A stretch of DNA of 64,000 nt from an uncultured Prevotellaceae bacterium (GTDB taxonomy: Bacteria > Bacteroidota > Bacteroidia > Bacteroidales > Bacteroidaceae). How positions within the stretch are numbered: position 1 is the first letter of the stretch; each line of letters starts with the position of its first letter. A model generated the notes under the pieces. That model did no database searches. It saw only the letters and a program-made list of their open reading frames with translations, and was not told where the DNA came from. Of this stretch, positions 17,723-25,223 are shown piece by piece. The stretch covers positions 1-64,000 of the forward strand of contig CACYPF010000023.1 in the NCBI GenBank assembly GCA_902776195.1, written 5' to 3'. The position numbers and the translations under genes are program-made.

Positions 17723-19025
17723 TATTCAAGTGATGGCACCAAATCTTGGTGCCATGATTGCTATTATATTAGCATGTATTTTACTGCTGTTATCTGGCTA
17801 TGCCTCTGGCTCGGAGATAGCCTTTTTCTCTCTTTCTCCTGCAGACTTGAGCGAGTTGGAAGAGGAGAAAACGGAGCGTGACCGGCAGATATTGCAACTT
17901 CGTGAGGAGTCAGAAAGGACTCTTGCCACCATTTTGATTACCAACAATTTGGTGAATGTCACGATTATCATGCTGCTTAACTATTTCTTCTCGCAAGTCA
18001 TTGACTTTGGGAATGCCTATTGGATGAATTTCTTATGCCTTACCGTACTGTTGACCTTCCTGTTATTACTGTTTGGCGAGATAATGCCTAAGATATTCAC
18101 CCGTCAGCAGCCTCTTCGCTTCTGCCGTACCGTTGTCAATGGCATCCTGTTCTGTCGTAAGCTCTTTTATCCTTTTGCCACCATCTTGATGAAGTCTGGC
18201 ATTTGGGCAGGTAAGGTAGTGCAGAAGGAAAGTCATGTGCTGAGTGTGGATGATTTGGAGCAGGCTTTGGAGCTCACTGACAAGGAAGATATTAAGGAAG
18301 AGCAGCGTATGCTGGAAGGTATTGTCCGTTTTGGTGACGAGACAGCAAAGGAGATCATGACCAGTCGTCAGGACGTAGTCGACCTTGACTTTAAGTCGTC
18401 ATTCGATGAGGTGCTGAAGTGTATCGTGGATAATAACTATTCTCGTATTCCTGTTTACCAGGACAATAGTGATAATATCCGTGGTATCTTGTATATCAAG
18501 GACTTGCTTCCTCATCTCCGCAAACCTGCTAATTTCCGTTGGCAGTCATTGATACGTCCCCCGTATTTTGTCCCTGAGACTAAGAAGATTGATGACTTGT
18601 TGCGTGAGTTCCAGGAGAATAAAGTGCATATCGCCATTGTTGTAGACGAGTTTGGCGGTACCAGCGGTATCGTTACCTTGGAGGATGTCCTTGAGGAAAT
18701 CGTGGGTGAGATCAACGATGAGTATGACGAGGATGAGAAGAGTTATGTGCGCATCAACAGCAACACCTACATTTTCGAGGGAAAGACGCTGTTGAGTGAT
18801 TTCTATAAGATTTTGAAACTCGATGATGAGATATTCTCTGAGGTAGAGGGTGACGCTGATTCCTTGGCAGGACTACTGCTGGAAATCAAGGGCGACTTCC
18901 CTGAGTTACATGAGAAAATCGACTACCTGAACTTCACCTTTGAGATTCAGGAAATGGAGGAGCGTCGTATTTCCAAGGTGAAGGTGGTGGTTCACCAGCC
19001 AAGTTCCGACCAGCCCACCGCCTGA
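17694..19025 (+). CDS. gldE: GldE-like / CorC-HlyC family membrane protein (DUF21 + CBS pair)
   Basis: 443 residues. An N-terminal DUF21 membrane domain with about four hydrophobic segments (residues 20-170; SGSEIAFFSLSPADL), a CBS pair (about 205-330; IMTSRQDVVDLD, IVDNNYSRIPVYQ) and a C-terminal CorC_HlyC domain (about 350-430). Position after ssb matches the Bacteroidota gliding-associated gene gldE. Many carriers do not glide, so a role in ion transport or envelope function is equally possible. The first ATG overlaps ssb; a second in-frame ATG at 17733 would also fit. Its 3' end overlaps the convergent peptidase gene by 34 bp. Confidence 0.85.
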   Translation: MEELLRTINDIQVMAPNLGAMIAIILACILLLLSGYASGSEIAFFSLSPADLSELEEEKTERDRQILQLREESERTLATILITNNLVNVTIIMLLNYFFSQVIDFGNAYWMNFLCLTVLLTFLLLLFGEIMPKIFTRQQPLRFCRTVVNGILFCRKLFYPFATILMKSGIWAGKVVQKESHVLSVDDLEQALELTDKEDIKEEQRMLEGIVRFGDETAKEIMTSRQDVVDLDFKSSFDEVLKCIVDNNYSRIPVYQDNSDNIRGILYIKDLLPHLRKPANFRWQSLIRPPYFVPETKKIDDLLREFQENKVHIAIVVDEFGGTSGIVTLEDVLEEIVGEINDEYDEDEKSYVRINSNTYIFEGKTLLSDFYKILKLDDEIFSEVEGDADSLAGLLLEIKGDFPELHEKIDYLNFTFEIQEMEERRISKVKVVVHQPSSDQPTA

Positions 19026-20203
19026 TACCACGCCATTTTCTTGATGCCCTCGTTATACTTAATGGAAGTCCTGGTATATCGCTCCAAGGGTATGAACATG
19101 CTGACACCGCCGAAACGCTCTTCTGTCACCTCAAAGTCGAAGACCAGCGTGCCTAAGACTTGCCATTGTGTACTCATCTTCTTATATACCACGGCATTGT
19201 TGAGGGCTTTCTGCCATTCCTTATAGCTTGTCTCGTTAGCATGGCGAAGCAGGAAGTCGTTCATGTCGTACATCACATGTTCGTTGGCATCGGATACTCT
19301 ATAAGTATAATAGTATATCAGTCCGTCTGTGTCAATCGTTGTTCCAGGCTCATAGATATCCCTTAGGATACCCTTCGTCGCATTTGCCAACTGTGGCAGG
19401 TCTGCCGTACGGATGACAGAGATAGGCAAATGTCCGTCTTCTATGTCTGTCTTTGCATAATAGTCATCACAGGTCTTGGTGTACATCTGTACGTCATCAT
19501 ACAGGAACAGGTCTGGTATAATCTTGTCATAGGGGGCACCTTCACCGGGAATACCGGCTGGTGAGGCGATATAATATTCCGTCACATCCTTCAGTTCATA
19601 AGCAACCTCCACATTCTGCATATTACAGCAGTCGGCGAAGATAAACTTGAAAGGGTGGGGCAGTGCTTTCAAGGCAATGTGCAGTGATGGGATGTTCAGC
19701 CACATGCCACTATCGCTCACCTTGTTATTACCGTTGTCGACGGCAATCGCCCTGCGTGTCGCTACAGAGTCATTCATAATGACCCACCCGTTTCCATGTC
19801 CCCACAGCACCAATCCGTAGTCATCGGCTGGGTATGATGTCATGACTCTTGAAATGACCTCTTTCATGTGATCAGGATCAGAAGTCAGGAAGTCAGATGG
19901 ATATTTATAGATGGTGTCCGCCGGTTGTTTCTCATTGTCACGTAACCGGATAATGAAAGGGGGCTCCTGTGACCTGGCACGGTCGACAAACACGATCAGG
20001 TTGTCGTATCTGGATATCTTCTTTACTCCCTGTATCATTTCATCGATGTCATCTTGTGCATTCCCGGAGAGAGTATTCTCCGCAGCCATATATACGATGA
20101 CCGTTCGTTTAGCAGGCGTTGTTGACTCATTACTGCTGTCAGAACATGCTGTCAGCAAAATTATAGATGTGGCTAATAAGCAAAGTATCTTTTTCATTGT
20201 CAT
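18992..20203 (-). CDS. Clostripain-family (C11) cysteine peptidase lipoprotein
   Basis: About 403 residues from the ATG at 20203 (MTMKKILCLL). IILLTACSDSS marks a lipoprotein. The peptidase core shows the family catalytic pair: His in DYGLVLWGHGNGW and Cys in FIFADCCNMQNVEVAYEL. RTVIVYMAAENTL starts the caspase-like fold. Such enzymes cleave after basic residues and are usually exported in gut Bacteroidales. No activation-linker site or C-terminal secretion domain is obvious. A lone -7 element (TACTTTTG, minus strand 20219-20226) lies 16 bp upstream. The 3' end overlaps gldE. Confidence 0.87.
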   Translation of the reverse strand: MTMKKILCLLATSIILLTACSDSSNESTTPAKRTVIVYMAAENTLSGNAQDDIDEMIQGVKKISRYDNLIVFVDRARSQEPPFIIRLRDNEKQPADTIYKYPSDFLTSDPDHMKEVISRVMTSYPADDYGLVLWGHGNGWVIMNDSVATRRAIAVDNGNNKVSDSGMWLNIPSLHIALKALPHPFKFIFADCCNMQNVEVAYELKDVTEYYIASPAGIPGEGAPYDKIIPDLFLYDDVQMYTKTCDDYYAKTDIEDGHLPISVIRTADLPQLANATKGILRDIYEPGTTIDTDGLIYYYTYRVSDANEHVMYDMNDFLLRHANETSYKEWQKALNNAVVYKKMSTQWQVLGTLVFDFEVTEERFGGVSMFIPLERYTRTSIKYNEGIKKMAWYQAVGWSELGW

Positions 20204-20276
20204 GATGCATTGATGTTGCAAAAGTACGAAATATTTTTTGATATTGTGTCTTTTGTGGATAATTTGTGTCATTTAT

Positions 20277-20307
20277 CTTGTTTAATCGGAGGAAATTTGT
20301 ATCTTTG
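20277..20307 (+). promoter_or_regulatory. Promoter of the ZIP transporter gene, near-leaderless
   Basis: CTTG (20277-20280, one mismatch), a 19-bp spacer and TATCTTTG (20300-20307). The start codon at 20316 is only 8 bp beyond the -7 box, so the message should start at or just before the ATG. Confidence 0.6.
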
Positions 20308-20315
20308 CTACCGTT

Positions 20316-21095
20316 ATGACCATTATAGCGATAGGATTACTCATCCCCTTGTTGGGTACAGTGCTCGGTTCAGCATTCGTGTTCTTGATGAAAGACGAGA
20401 TGTCAGATCGGGTTCAGAAGACGTTGCTTGGTTTTGCCTCAGGTGTCATGGTGGCAGCCTCTGTCTGGTCGTTGCTGATACCTGCTATGGAGATGGAGGA
20501 GTCGAAGGGTGCCTGGTCTGTATTGCCGGCAGCCGTCGGGTTCCTGTTGGGCATGGGCTTCCTCCTTGTGCTTGACGAACTGACTCCCCACCTGCACATC
20601 GGTACCGATACGCCCGAGGGTCCCCGTTCCCGCTTGTCACGTACGGCGATGCTTGCCCTTGCCGTTACCATCCATAACCTGCCGGAAGGTATGGCTGTCG
20701 GTGTCGTCTTTGCTGGAGCGGAACAAGGTGTTGCCCGTTTATCATTGGCGTCAGCTGTAGCCGTATCAATTGGTATCGCTATTCAGAACATACCAGAGGG
20801 AGCCATCATCTCCATGCCCATGAGGGCAGAGGGCAATTCCCGCTGGCGTTCTTTCCTTTTAGGCAGTCTCAGTGGTGCCGTGGAACCCATCGGTGGGTTG
20901 GCAGTCATCCTGCTCGCCTCCCTGTTGACCCCAGTACTTCCCTATATGCTTGCCTTTGCGGCAGGAGCGATGTTCTATGTGGTTGTCGAGGAACTGATTC
21001 CTGAAGCATCCTCCGGCAAGCACTCCAACCTCAGTACCATTGGTTTTGCCATTGGCTTCGTCCTGATGATGGTACTCGATGTTGTCATGGGGTAA
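20316..21095 (+). CDS. ZIP-family metal transporter
   Basis: 259 residues with about eight hydrophobic segments. The ZIP metal-binding helices are clear: HNLPEGMAVGVVFAG (about 118-132) and IAIQNIPEGAIISMPMRAEG (about 152-171). It takes up divalent metal such as zinc or iron into the cytoplasm. It stands alone, with a near-leaderless promoter and no zinc-regulator gene nearby. The loop between helices 3 and 4 is short and lacks the His-rich stretch of some family members. Confidence 0.9.
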   Translation: MTIIAIGLLIPLLGTVLGSAFVFLMKDEMSDRVQKTLLGFASGVMVAASVWSLLIPAMEMEESKGAWSVLPAAVGFLLGMGFLLVLDELTPHLHIGTDTPEGPRSRLSRTAMLALAVTIHNLPEGMAVGVVFAGAEQGVARLSLASAVAVSIGIAIQNIPEGAIISMPMRAEGNSRWRSFLLGSLSGAVEPIGGLAVILLASLLTPVLPYMLAFAAGAMFYVVVEELIPEASSGKHSNLSTIGFAIGFVLMMVLDVVMG

Positions 21096-21248
21096 CCATT
21101 TCGACGCAATGGTTAAAACAAGCGTCAGCCAACTGAGCGCAGGACGGACACAAGCCCTTATCCAGCAGCCTCGGCTTCCTTTTTCTTTTTGATAGTGGAA
21201 AAGAACAAGGAAGCGAAAAAGAAGCCGCCTGAAGCGACAACTCAAAAA

Positions 21249-21962
21249 TTAGTTTCCTAACACTCTCAATGCAAAAGCACCTAATAAAATGGCAATGGTG
21301 AAACTTGACAGCGTACCTATCATTACATATTCGGTGATTTTCACTTCCCTTGCCTTTGTCAGTTCTCCAAAACGGAAGATGGATTTTGCCGCAAGCAGGA
21401 AGCCGATTCCCTCCATGCAGCCAACGAGCATAAAAGTCAGTATCAGCACCCTTTCAAGGTAGCCAATCCATGCGCCGGCATTAGGCAGACTGTTCTTGTC
21501 ATTATTCGATGGTGTCCACTTTGCGATGAATGTTCCAAGCAGTATGGATGCAGGCTTCAATGCCAGCATATAGCACAAGGCAACTATCCATACCCGATAG
21601 TCCGAAAACCATTCTGCGCTAATGCACATGTCAGTATCAGTCAACCATACCCACAATCCACAGATAATTGCCAGATGCAGCAACTGGTCTGTAATGAACA
21701 TCCAAAGTGAGCCACTGCCGATGGCAGATTTGGCATAGTCTATCAGATAATGCGTAAAAAACACTATGACAGGTATCTGCCAGCATTCCCACAAAGCGGC
21801 AAACAGCCAGGCCAACAGGGCATTGATACCACTGTGAATGGCAAGATAGCCAAGACGTCTGGCCCCCTTTGCATATTTACCCTCGCATATTTTGTCTGTC
21901 TGAAGAAAGAAATCACCGACAATATGGGCTGCAAGCAGTTTGAGAAGTATGAGTATGTTCAT
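21249..21962 (-). CDS. DUF3307-type integral membrane protein
   Basis: 237 residues with six or seven hydrophobic segments. The N-terminal LLAAHIVGDFFLQTDKICEGK and the following IHSGINALLAWLF and FFTHYLIDYAK carry the conserved His, Asp and Gln pattern of DUF3307. The C-terminal half adds a helix pair after ITEYVMIGTLSS. Its function is unknown. The start overlaps the SatD-like gene by 4 bp, so the two are translationally coupled and almost certainly act together. The polar residues in the first helices could form a site for a small ligand, but that is inference. Confidence 0.85.
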   Translation of the reverse strand: MNILILLKLLAAHIVGDFFLQTDKICEGKYAKGARRLGYLAIHSGINALLAWLFAALWECWQIPVIVFFTHYLIDYAKSAIGSGSLWMFITDQLLHLAIICGLWVWLTDTDMCISAEWFSDYRVWIVALCYMLALKPASILLGTFIAKWTPSNNDKNSLPNAGAWIGYLERVLILTFMLVGCMEGIGFLLAAKSIFRFGELTKAREVKITEYVMIGTLSSFTIAILLGAFALRVLGN

Positions 21963-22603
21963 TGCTCCTTATGTTTTTTTATGATTGTTTCAAAACGGTC
22001 TGAGAATCTGACAAGCAGAGATTCCTTCGCTGATGTCAGTGTCTTGCTGACATTCTGTTGAGATTTGGCTATGGCGCTTGCAATGTTAGCCTGCGAGAGC
22101 CCTCTTCCGACAGATAGATAGACGGCATTGGCCTGATTCACGCTCCATCCTGTTATGAGGTCATCTACAAATGCTAGCCCGGCATCCAGTTCCTCATTTA
22201 CATCTTGCCAGCAGGTATTAACCGCCAGTCGGTTCTTCTCCATTGTGTCAAGTCCCCTGCCTGAAAGTTTGAAAGCCTCGCCGTCAGAAGTGACAATGCT
22301 GTCCCCCCGATAGTCTATAGTTCCTATTCCAATGGAAATTCTGGCATCCCATTCTGTTTTGGAGCCTTTTGGTGTATTGGATTTAAGCCCGGCACGCATC
22401 ATTGATGCAATCTTCAATGACATTTCCGGAGAATCAACCACTATCTGGAAACTATCTCCTCTGAACAGCTCCATACGCATTGGACTCTTGTCTTGCAGAT
22501 TTTCGACAATCTGATGCAAGACCTGTATCAACAGATCTCTCTTGTCCAGGGCTATCAACTCTGAACGGACTATATCACCTGTTATGACAGCTTTTATCTC
22601 CAT
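21959..22603 (-). CDS. SatD-like protein: cyclase-like N-terminal part and C-terminal HTH
   Basis: 214 residues. The N-terminal region has ITGDIVRSE (Asp10), ELFRGDSFQIVV (Asp50), ARISIGIGTI (about 88-96) and GEAFKLSGRGLD (108-119). The order and spacing resemble class III nucleotidyl cyclases, where two Asp residues hold the metals and a late G-x-A-x-x-A-x-R-L helix follows; whether it is catalytic is unknown. Residues 168-190 (GLSQANIASAIAKSQQNVSKTL) form a helix-turn-helix. The family name comes from the streptococcal sat locus. It is the first gene of a two-gene operon with DUF3307, preceded by three palindromes that the HTH may bind. Confidence 0.8.
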   Translation of the reverse strand: MEIKAVITGDIVRSELIALDKRDLLIQVLHQIVENLQDKSPMRMELFRGDSFQIVVDSPEMSLKIASMMRAGLKSNTPKGSKTEWDARISIGIGTIDYRGDSIVTSDGEAFKLSGRGLDTMEKNRLAVNTCWQDVNEELDAGLAFVDDLITGWSVNQANAVYLSVGRGLSQANIASAIAKSQQNVSKTLTSAKESLLVRFSDRFETIIKKHKEQ

Positions 22604-22631
22604 TTTTATCCTATCTATTGGTTGTCGGGTG

Positions 22632-22662
22632 CAAATTTACATAAAAGAATTGAGAATAACAA
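22632..22662 (-). promoter_or_regulatory. Promoter of the SatD-like / DUF3307 operon
   Basis: On the minus strand TAAATTTG (22632-22639) matches the -7 box, 28 bp from the start codon. The -33 position (about 22659-22662, TTGT) falls inside the first palindrome, so a protein bound there would block RNA polymerase. Confidence 0.6.
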
Positions 22663-22734
22663 CCATTTTTAGTTGTTTCTCTCTTTTACAACCAAAAAAG
22701 GTTGTGTTTTGACTTTACAACCAAAAAAGGTTGT
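22659..22734. promoter_or_regulatory. Three palindromic operators at exact 29-bp spacing
   Basis: Copies at 22659-22676, 22688-22705 and 22717-22734. Copies 2 and 3 are ACAACCAAAAAAGGTTGT, perfect half-sites around six A. Copy 1 is ACAACC-ATTTTT-AGTTGT with one half-site change. The starts are 29 bp apart. The array covers the -33 element of the SatD-like operon and nothing else nearby, which suggests autoregulation by that protein's HTH. Confidence 0.75.
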
Positions 22735-22803
22735 TGAAAACAAATAAATGAGCATGCCAAAAGAGTCGAATTGGCTCTTTCGCTTACTCCTATAAGATAA
22801 AAG

Positions 22804-22959
22804 CTATTTCACAAAAAATAAGTCATATTCCACCTGACTTCGGAATTTGATGGACTTCACAGGCCGACCATGCCAGCGGCAGAAGGCGATGTAGTTGTTG
22901 TAGATGTTGCTGTCTTCCCGTCTGTTCCAGAAACATTTAACCCAAAATCTTTTGCTGTT
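22804..22959 (-). pseudogene. Orphan C-terminal coding fragment
   Basis: A 51-codon open stretch on the minus strand ends with a stop and has protein-like composition: CFWNRREDSNIY, then YIAFCRWHGRPVKSIKF, then SQVEYDLFFVK. There is no start codon, and a stop lies just upstream. A short hairpin (22760-22765 with 22775-22780) lies beyond its 3' end. It looks like the tail of a lost gene. I do not recognise the family. The RM-operon promoter overlaps its 5' edge, so the RM locus may have replaced the rest. Confidence 0.45.
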
Positions 22960-22981
22960 TCAAAAAGATTTGCTAATTTTG
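22951..22981 (+). promoter_or_regulatory. Promoter of the type III RM leader
   Basis: TTTG (22951-22954), a 19-bp spacer and TAATTTTG (22974-22981), an exact consensus match. Transcription would begin near 22988, leaving a leader of about 290 nt before mod. Confidence 0.65.
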
Positions 22982-23064
22982 CCCTTGCATTGCCAATAAG
23001 CTTTAGCGAAAGCGGCGGTGCAAAATTTTGTGGGTAATTAACATTAGCGTTGGCTATTATTCAA

Positions 23065-23228
23065 GATGTTCCGAAACTTGCAGGTAGAAAGAACATACAA
23101 CGATATAATGGACGCGCCTACTGTCATAGTGGGCGTTTTTCCGTTTTCGTTGTATAGGTTTCCTGCAAGTACCTGGAACATCAAACGGGGATTCGTCCAC
23201 GTTTTGTGTCCTTACGGGTGCTTGCAGG
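23065..23228 (+). ncRNA. Candidate structured leader RNA of the type III RM operon
   Basis: Four nested helices: GATGTTCC 23065-23072 with GGAACATC 23175-23182; ACTTGCAGG 23076-23084 with CCTGCAAGT 23162-23170; ATACAACGA 23095-23103 with TCGTTGTAT 23147-23155; CGCCTACT 23115-23122 with AGTGGGCG 23128-23135 (loop GTCAT). A second CTTGCAGG at 23221-23228 could pair with 23162-23169 instead, giving two exclusive folds 50 nt before the mod start. I see no reading frame that explains it and recognise no known RNA class. Confidence 0.6.
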
Positions 23229-23276
23229 TAATTGTTTTGTTTGGTGGCACGACGCATTATAAAACTATAATGCTAC

Positions 23277-25223
23277 ATGGCTAAATCATTGATTGAAGAG
23301 CTGCCCCGCATCGTGAGCGAGGGTCGGCGTGAGGCTGCTCAGATACTGGAGCGGCTGAGTAGTGGTACGCAGATTGGTTTGCAGACCAACGAACTGGTGT
23401 TGCCGAGTAAGGACGTGAGCGGACTGTTCAAGGGCAGTTCGCCTCAGATACCTAATGCCTTCAATATGGCGGGAGGCAATGGCGAGTGGATGAACCGTCT
23501 TATCTATGGCGATAATCTCTTAGCAATGCAGGCTCTGCTGGCTGGGGATGCCCAAACGGGATTGTTTTCGCTTCGCGGAAAAGTCGATTTGATATATATT
23601 GACCCGCCATTTGATTCGAAAGCAGATTATCGCACAAAGATTTCCTTGCCCGGAACGGATATTCAGCAGAAACCAACGGTTATTGAGCAGTTTGCATATG
23701 CGGATACATGGGAGGAAGGGACGATTTCCTACTTAAAGATGATTTATCCAAGATTGACACTTATGAGAGAGATGCTTTCAAGTTTCGGAAGTCTCTTTGT
23801 ACATATTGATTGGCATATTGGTCATTATATGAAAGTAATCCTTGATGATATATTTGGAAAAGAAAAATTCAGGAACGAGATAGTATGGCAGTATTCTGGC
23901 TGGAACAAGAAACTAAAGAATTCATTTGAAAAGCGACATGATGTAATACTTTATTATTCGTTAGATGATGAAGGACATAAATTCAATTCATATTTTGAAC
24001 AGTGGGAGTCTGAAGAGGAATATATAAAACGGAGAAAACAAAAAGCATATACCGATGAAAATGGTAGAAAATATGTAATGTCGGATGCTGGAAATGGCAA
24101 TCGAGTTAGACGATATGTTGATGAAGCAATGAAGGATGGAGTCGTTGTAGATGATGTGTGGAATCTGGATAAATTAAACAATTCTGCTAAAGAAAATGTT
24201 GGCTACGCCACCCAAAAACCAGAAGTCCTCCTCGAACGCATCATCAAAGCCTCATCTAACGAAGGTGACCTCGTCTGCGACTTCTTCGGTGGCAGCGGCA
24301 CGACGGCTGCAGTCGCCGAACGATTGGGCAGACGATGGATTACCTGCGACATCGGTAAGCCTGCTTCATTGGTGATGCGCAAGCGGTTTATCGATCAAGA
24401 GGTGAAGCCCTTCCTCTATCAGAGCATCGGTGACTACCAGAAGGAGGCCTTCCGCAACAACAAGCGCTATAAGCATGTGGGCGACTTGAGCCAAGTGGTG
24501 CTGGGGCTGTATGGAGCATTGCCCTTCACCCCAGAGCAGGCGAACGACCGTAACTTTGGATATATTAAAGGAACGCGGACATTGGTGATGGTGGATTCGC
24601 CTAATCGCCTGACAACAGCCGCTACGATTCGTCGGGCCGTGGAGGCTAAGGCCTCGTTGTTGGGTGGAGATTGGGAAAAGGTGGTCGTTTTAGGTTGGAA
24701 CTTCGCTTTCGATATCTCGCAAGCCATCCAGAAGTATCAGGACTCGAACGTGGAGGTGCTGGTGATTCCACCCGACCTGCTGGATAAACTGGCAAAGAAG
24801 GGCTACAAGAAACTGATTGACGACAAGTCGGTACGCTTCTCGTCGCTGCAATACTTAGTGGCGAAGCCGCTGGTAGTGAAGCAGCAGGGCGAGCAGGATG
24901 AGATAGACGTGGAGTTAGAGAACTACGTGTTGCTGTCGCCCGACAACATCCCATTGGACGATAAGGACAAGGAGAAACTTCAACAGGTGTTGGAGTGTGA
25001 CCCGCTTTCGCTGATAGAGTACTGGAGCATCGACCCTGACTACGACGGGGTGACCTTCCGCTCAACATGGCAGGACTATCGTGAGAACGTAGATAATGAC
25101 AACGACCCGCTACATTGTGTCTATAAGACGCGACTGAGAGTGGCTCATAAGGATCAACGACGGGTGTGCATCAAGGCCGTGGATGTGTTTGGTTTTGAAA
25201 GTCAAGTAGTGGAGAGCGTATGA
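23277..25223 (+). CDS. mod: Type III restriction-modification DNA methyltransferase (Mod)
   Basis: 648 residues. It is an N6-adenine (or N4-cytosine) methyltransferase of the beta order: DPPF at residues 109-112 first, then a central target-recognition region, then the SAM-binding FFGGSGTT at 336-343. It recognises the target site for the whole complex. The central part (about codons 150-310, roughly 23720-24205) is visibly more AT-rich than the flanks, with a sharp edge near 24205, which suggests an exchanged recognition domain. The stop overlaps the res start by 4 bp. The gene follows a long structured leader. Confidence 0.92.
   Translation: MAKSLIEELPRIVSEGRREAAQILERLSSGTQIGLQTNELVLPSKDVSGLFKGSSPQIPNAFNMAGGNGEWMNRLIYGDNLLAMQALLAGDAQTGLFSLRGKVDLIYIDPPFDSKADYRTKISLPGTDIQQKPTVIEQFAYADTWEEGTISYLKMIYPRLTLMREMLSSFGSLFVHIDWHIGHYMKVILDDIFGKEKFRNEIVWQYSGWNKKLKNSFEKRHDVILYYSLDDEGHKFNSYFEQWESEEEYIKRRKQKAYTDENGRKYVMSDAGNGNRVRRYVDEAMKDGVVVDDVWNLDKLNNSAKENVGYATQKPEVLLERIIKASSNEGDLVCDFFGGSGTTAAVAERLGRRWITCDIGKPASLVMRKRFIDQEVKPFLYQSIGDYQKEAFRNNKRYKHVGDLSQVVLGLYGALPFTPEQANDRNFGYIKGTRTLVMVDSPNRLTTAATIRRAVEAKASLLGGDWEKVVVLGWNFAFDISQAIQKYQDSNVEVLVIPPDLLDKLAKKGYKKLIDDKSVRFSSLQYLVAKPLVVKQQGEQDEIDVELENYVLLSPDNIPLDDKDKEKLQQVLECDPLSLIEYWSIDPDYDGVTFRSTWQDYRENVDNDNDPLHCVYKTRLRVAHKDQRRVCIKAVDVFGFESQVVESV

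Noticed and set aside
23065-23182. Invertible promoter flanked by inverted repeats upstream of mod
   Set aside because: The inverted repeats are nested one inside another down to a 5-base loop, so inversion would leave almost the same sequence; a hairpin explains it better.
23065-23182. Integron attC site
   Set aside because: The characteristic core sites (GTTRRRY/RYYYAAC) are not present at the ends, and there is no integrase or cassette array.
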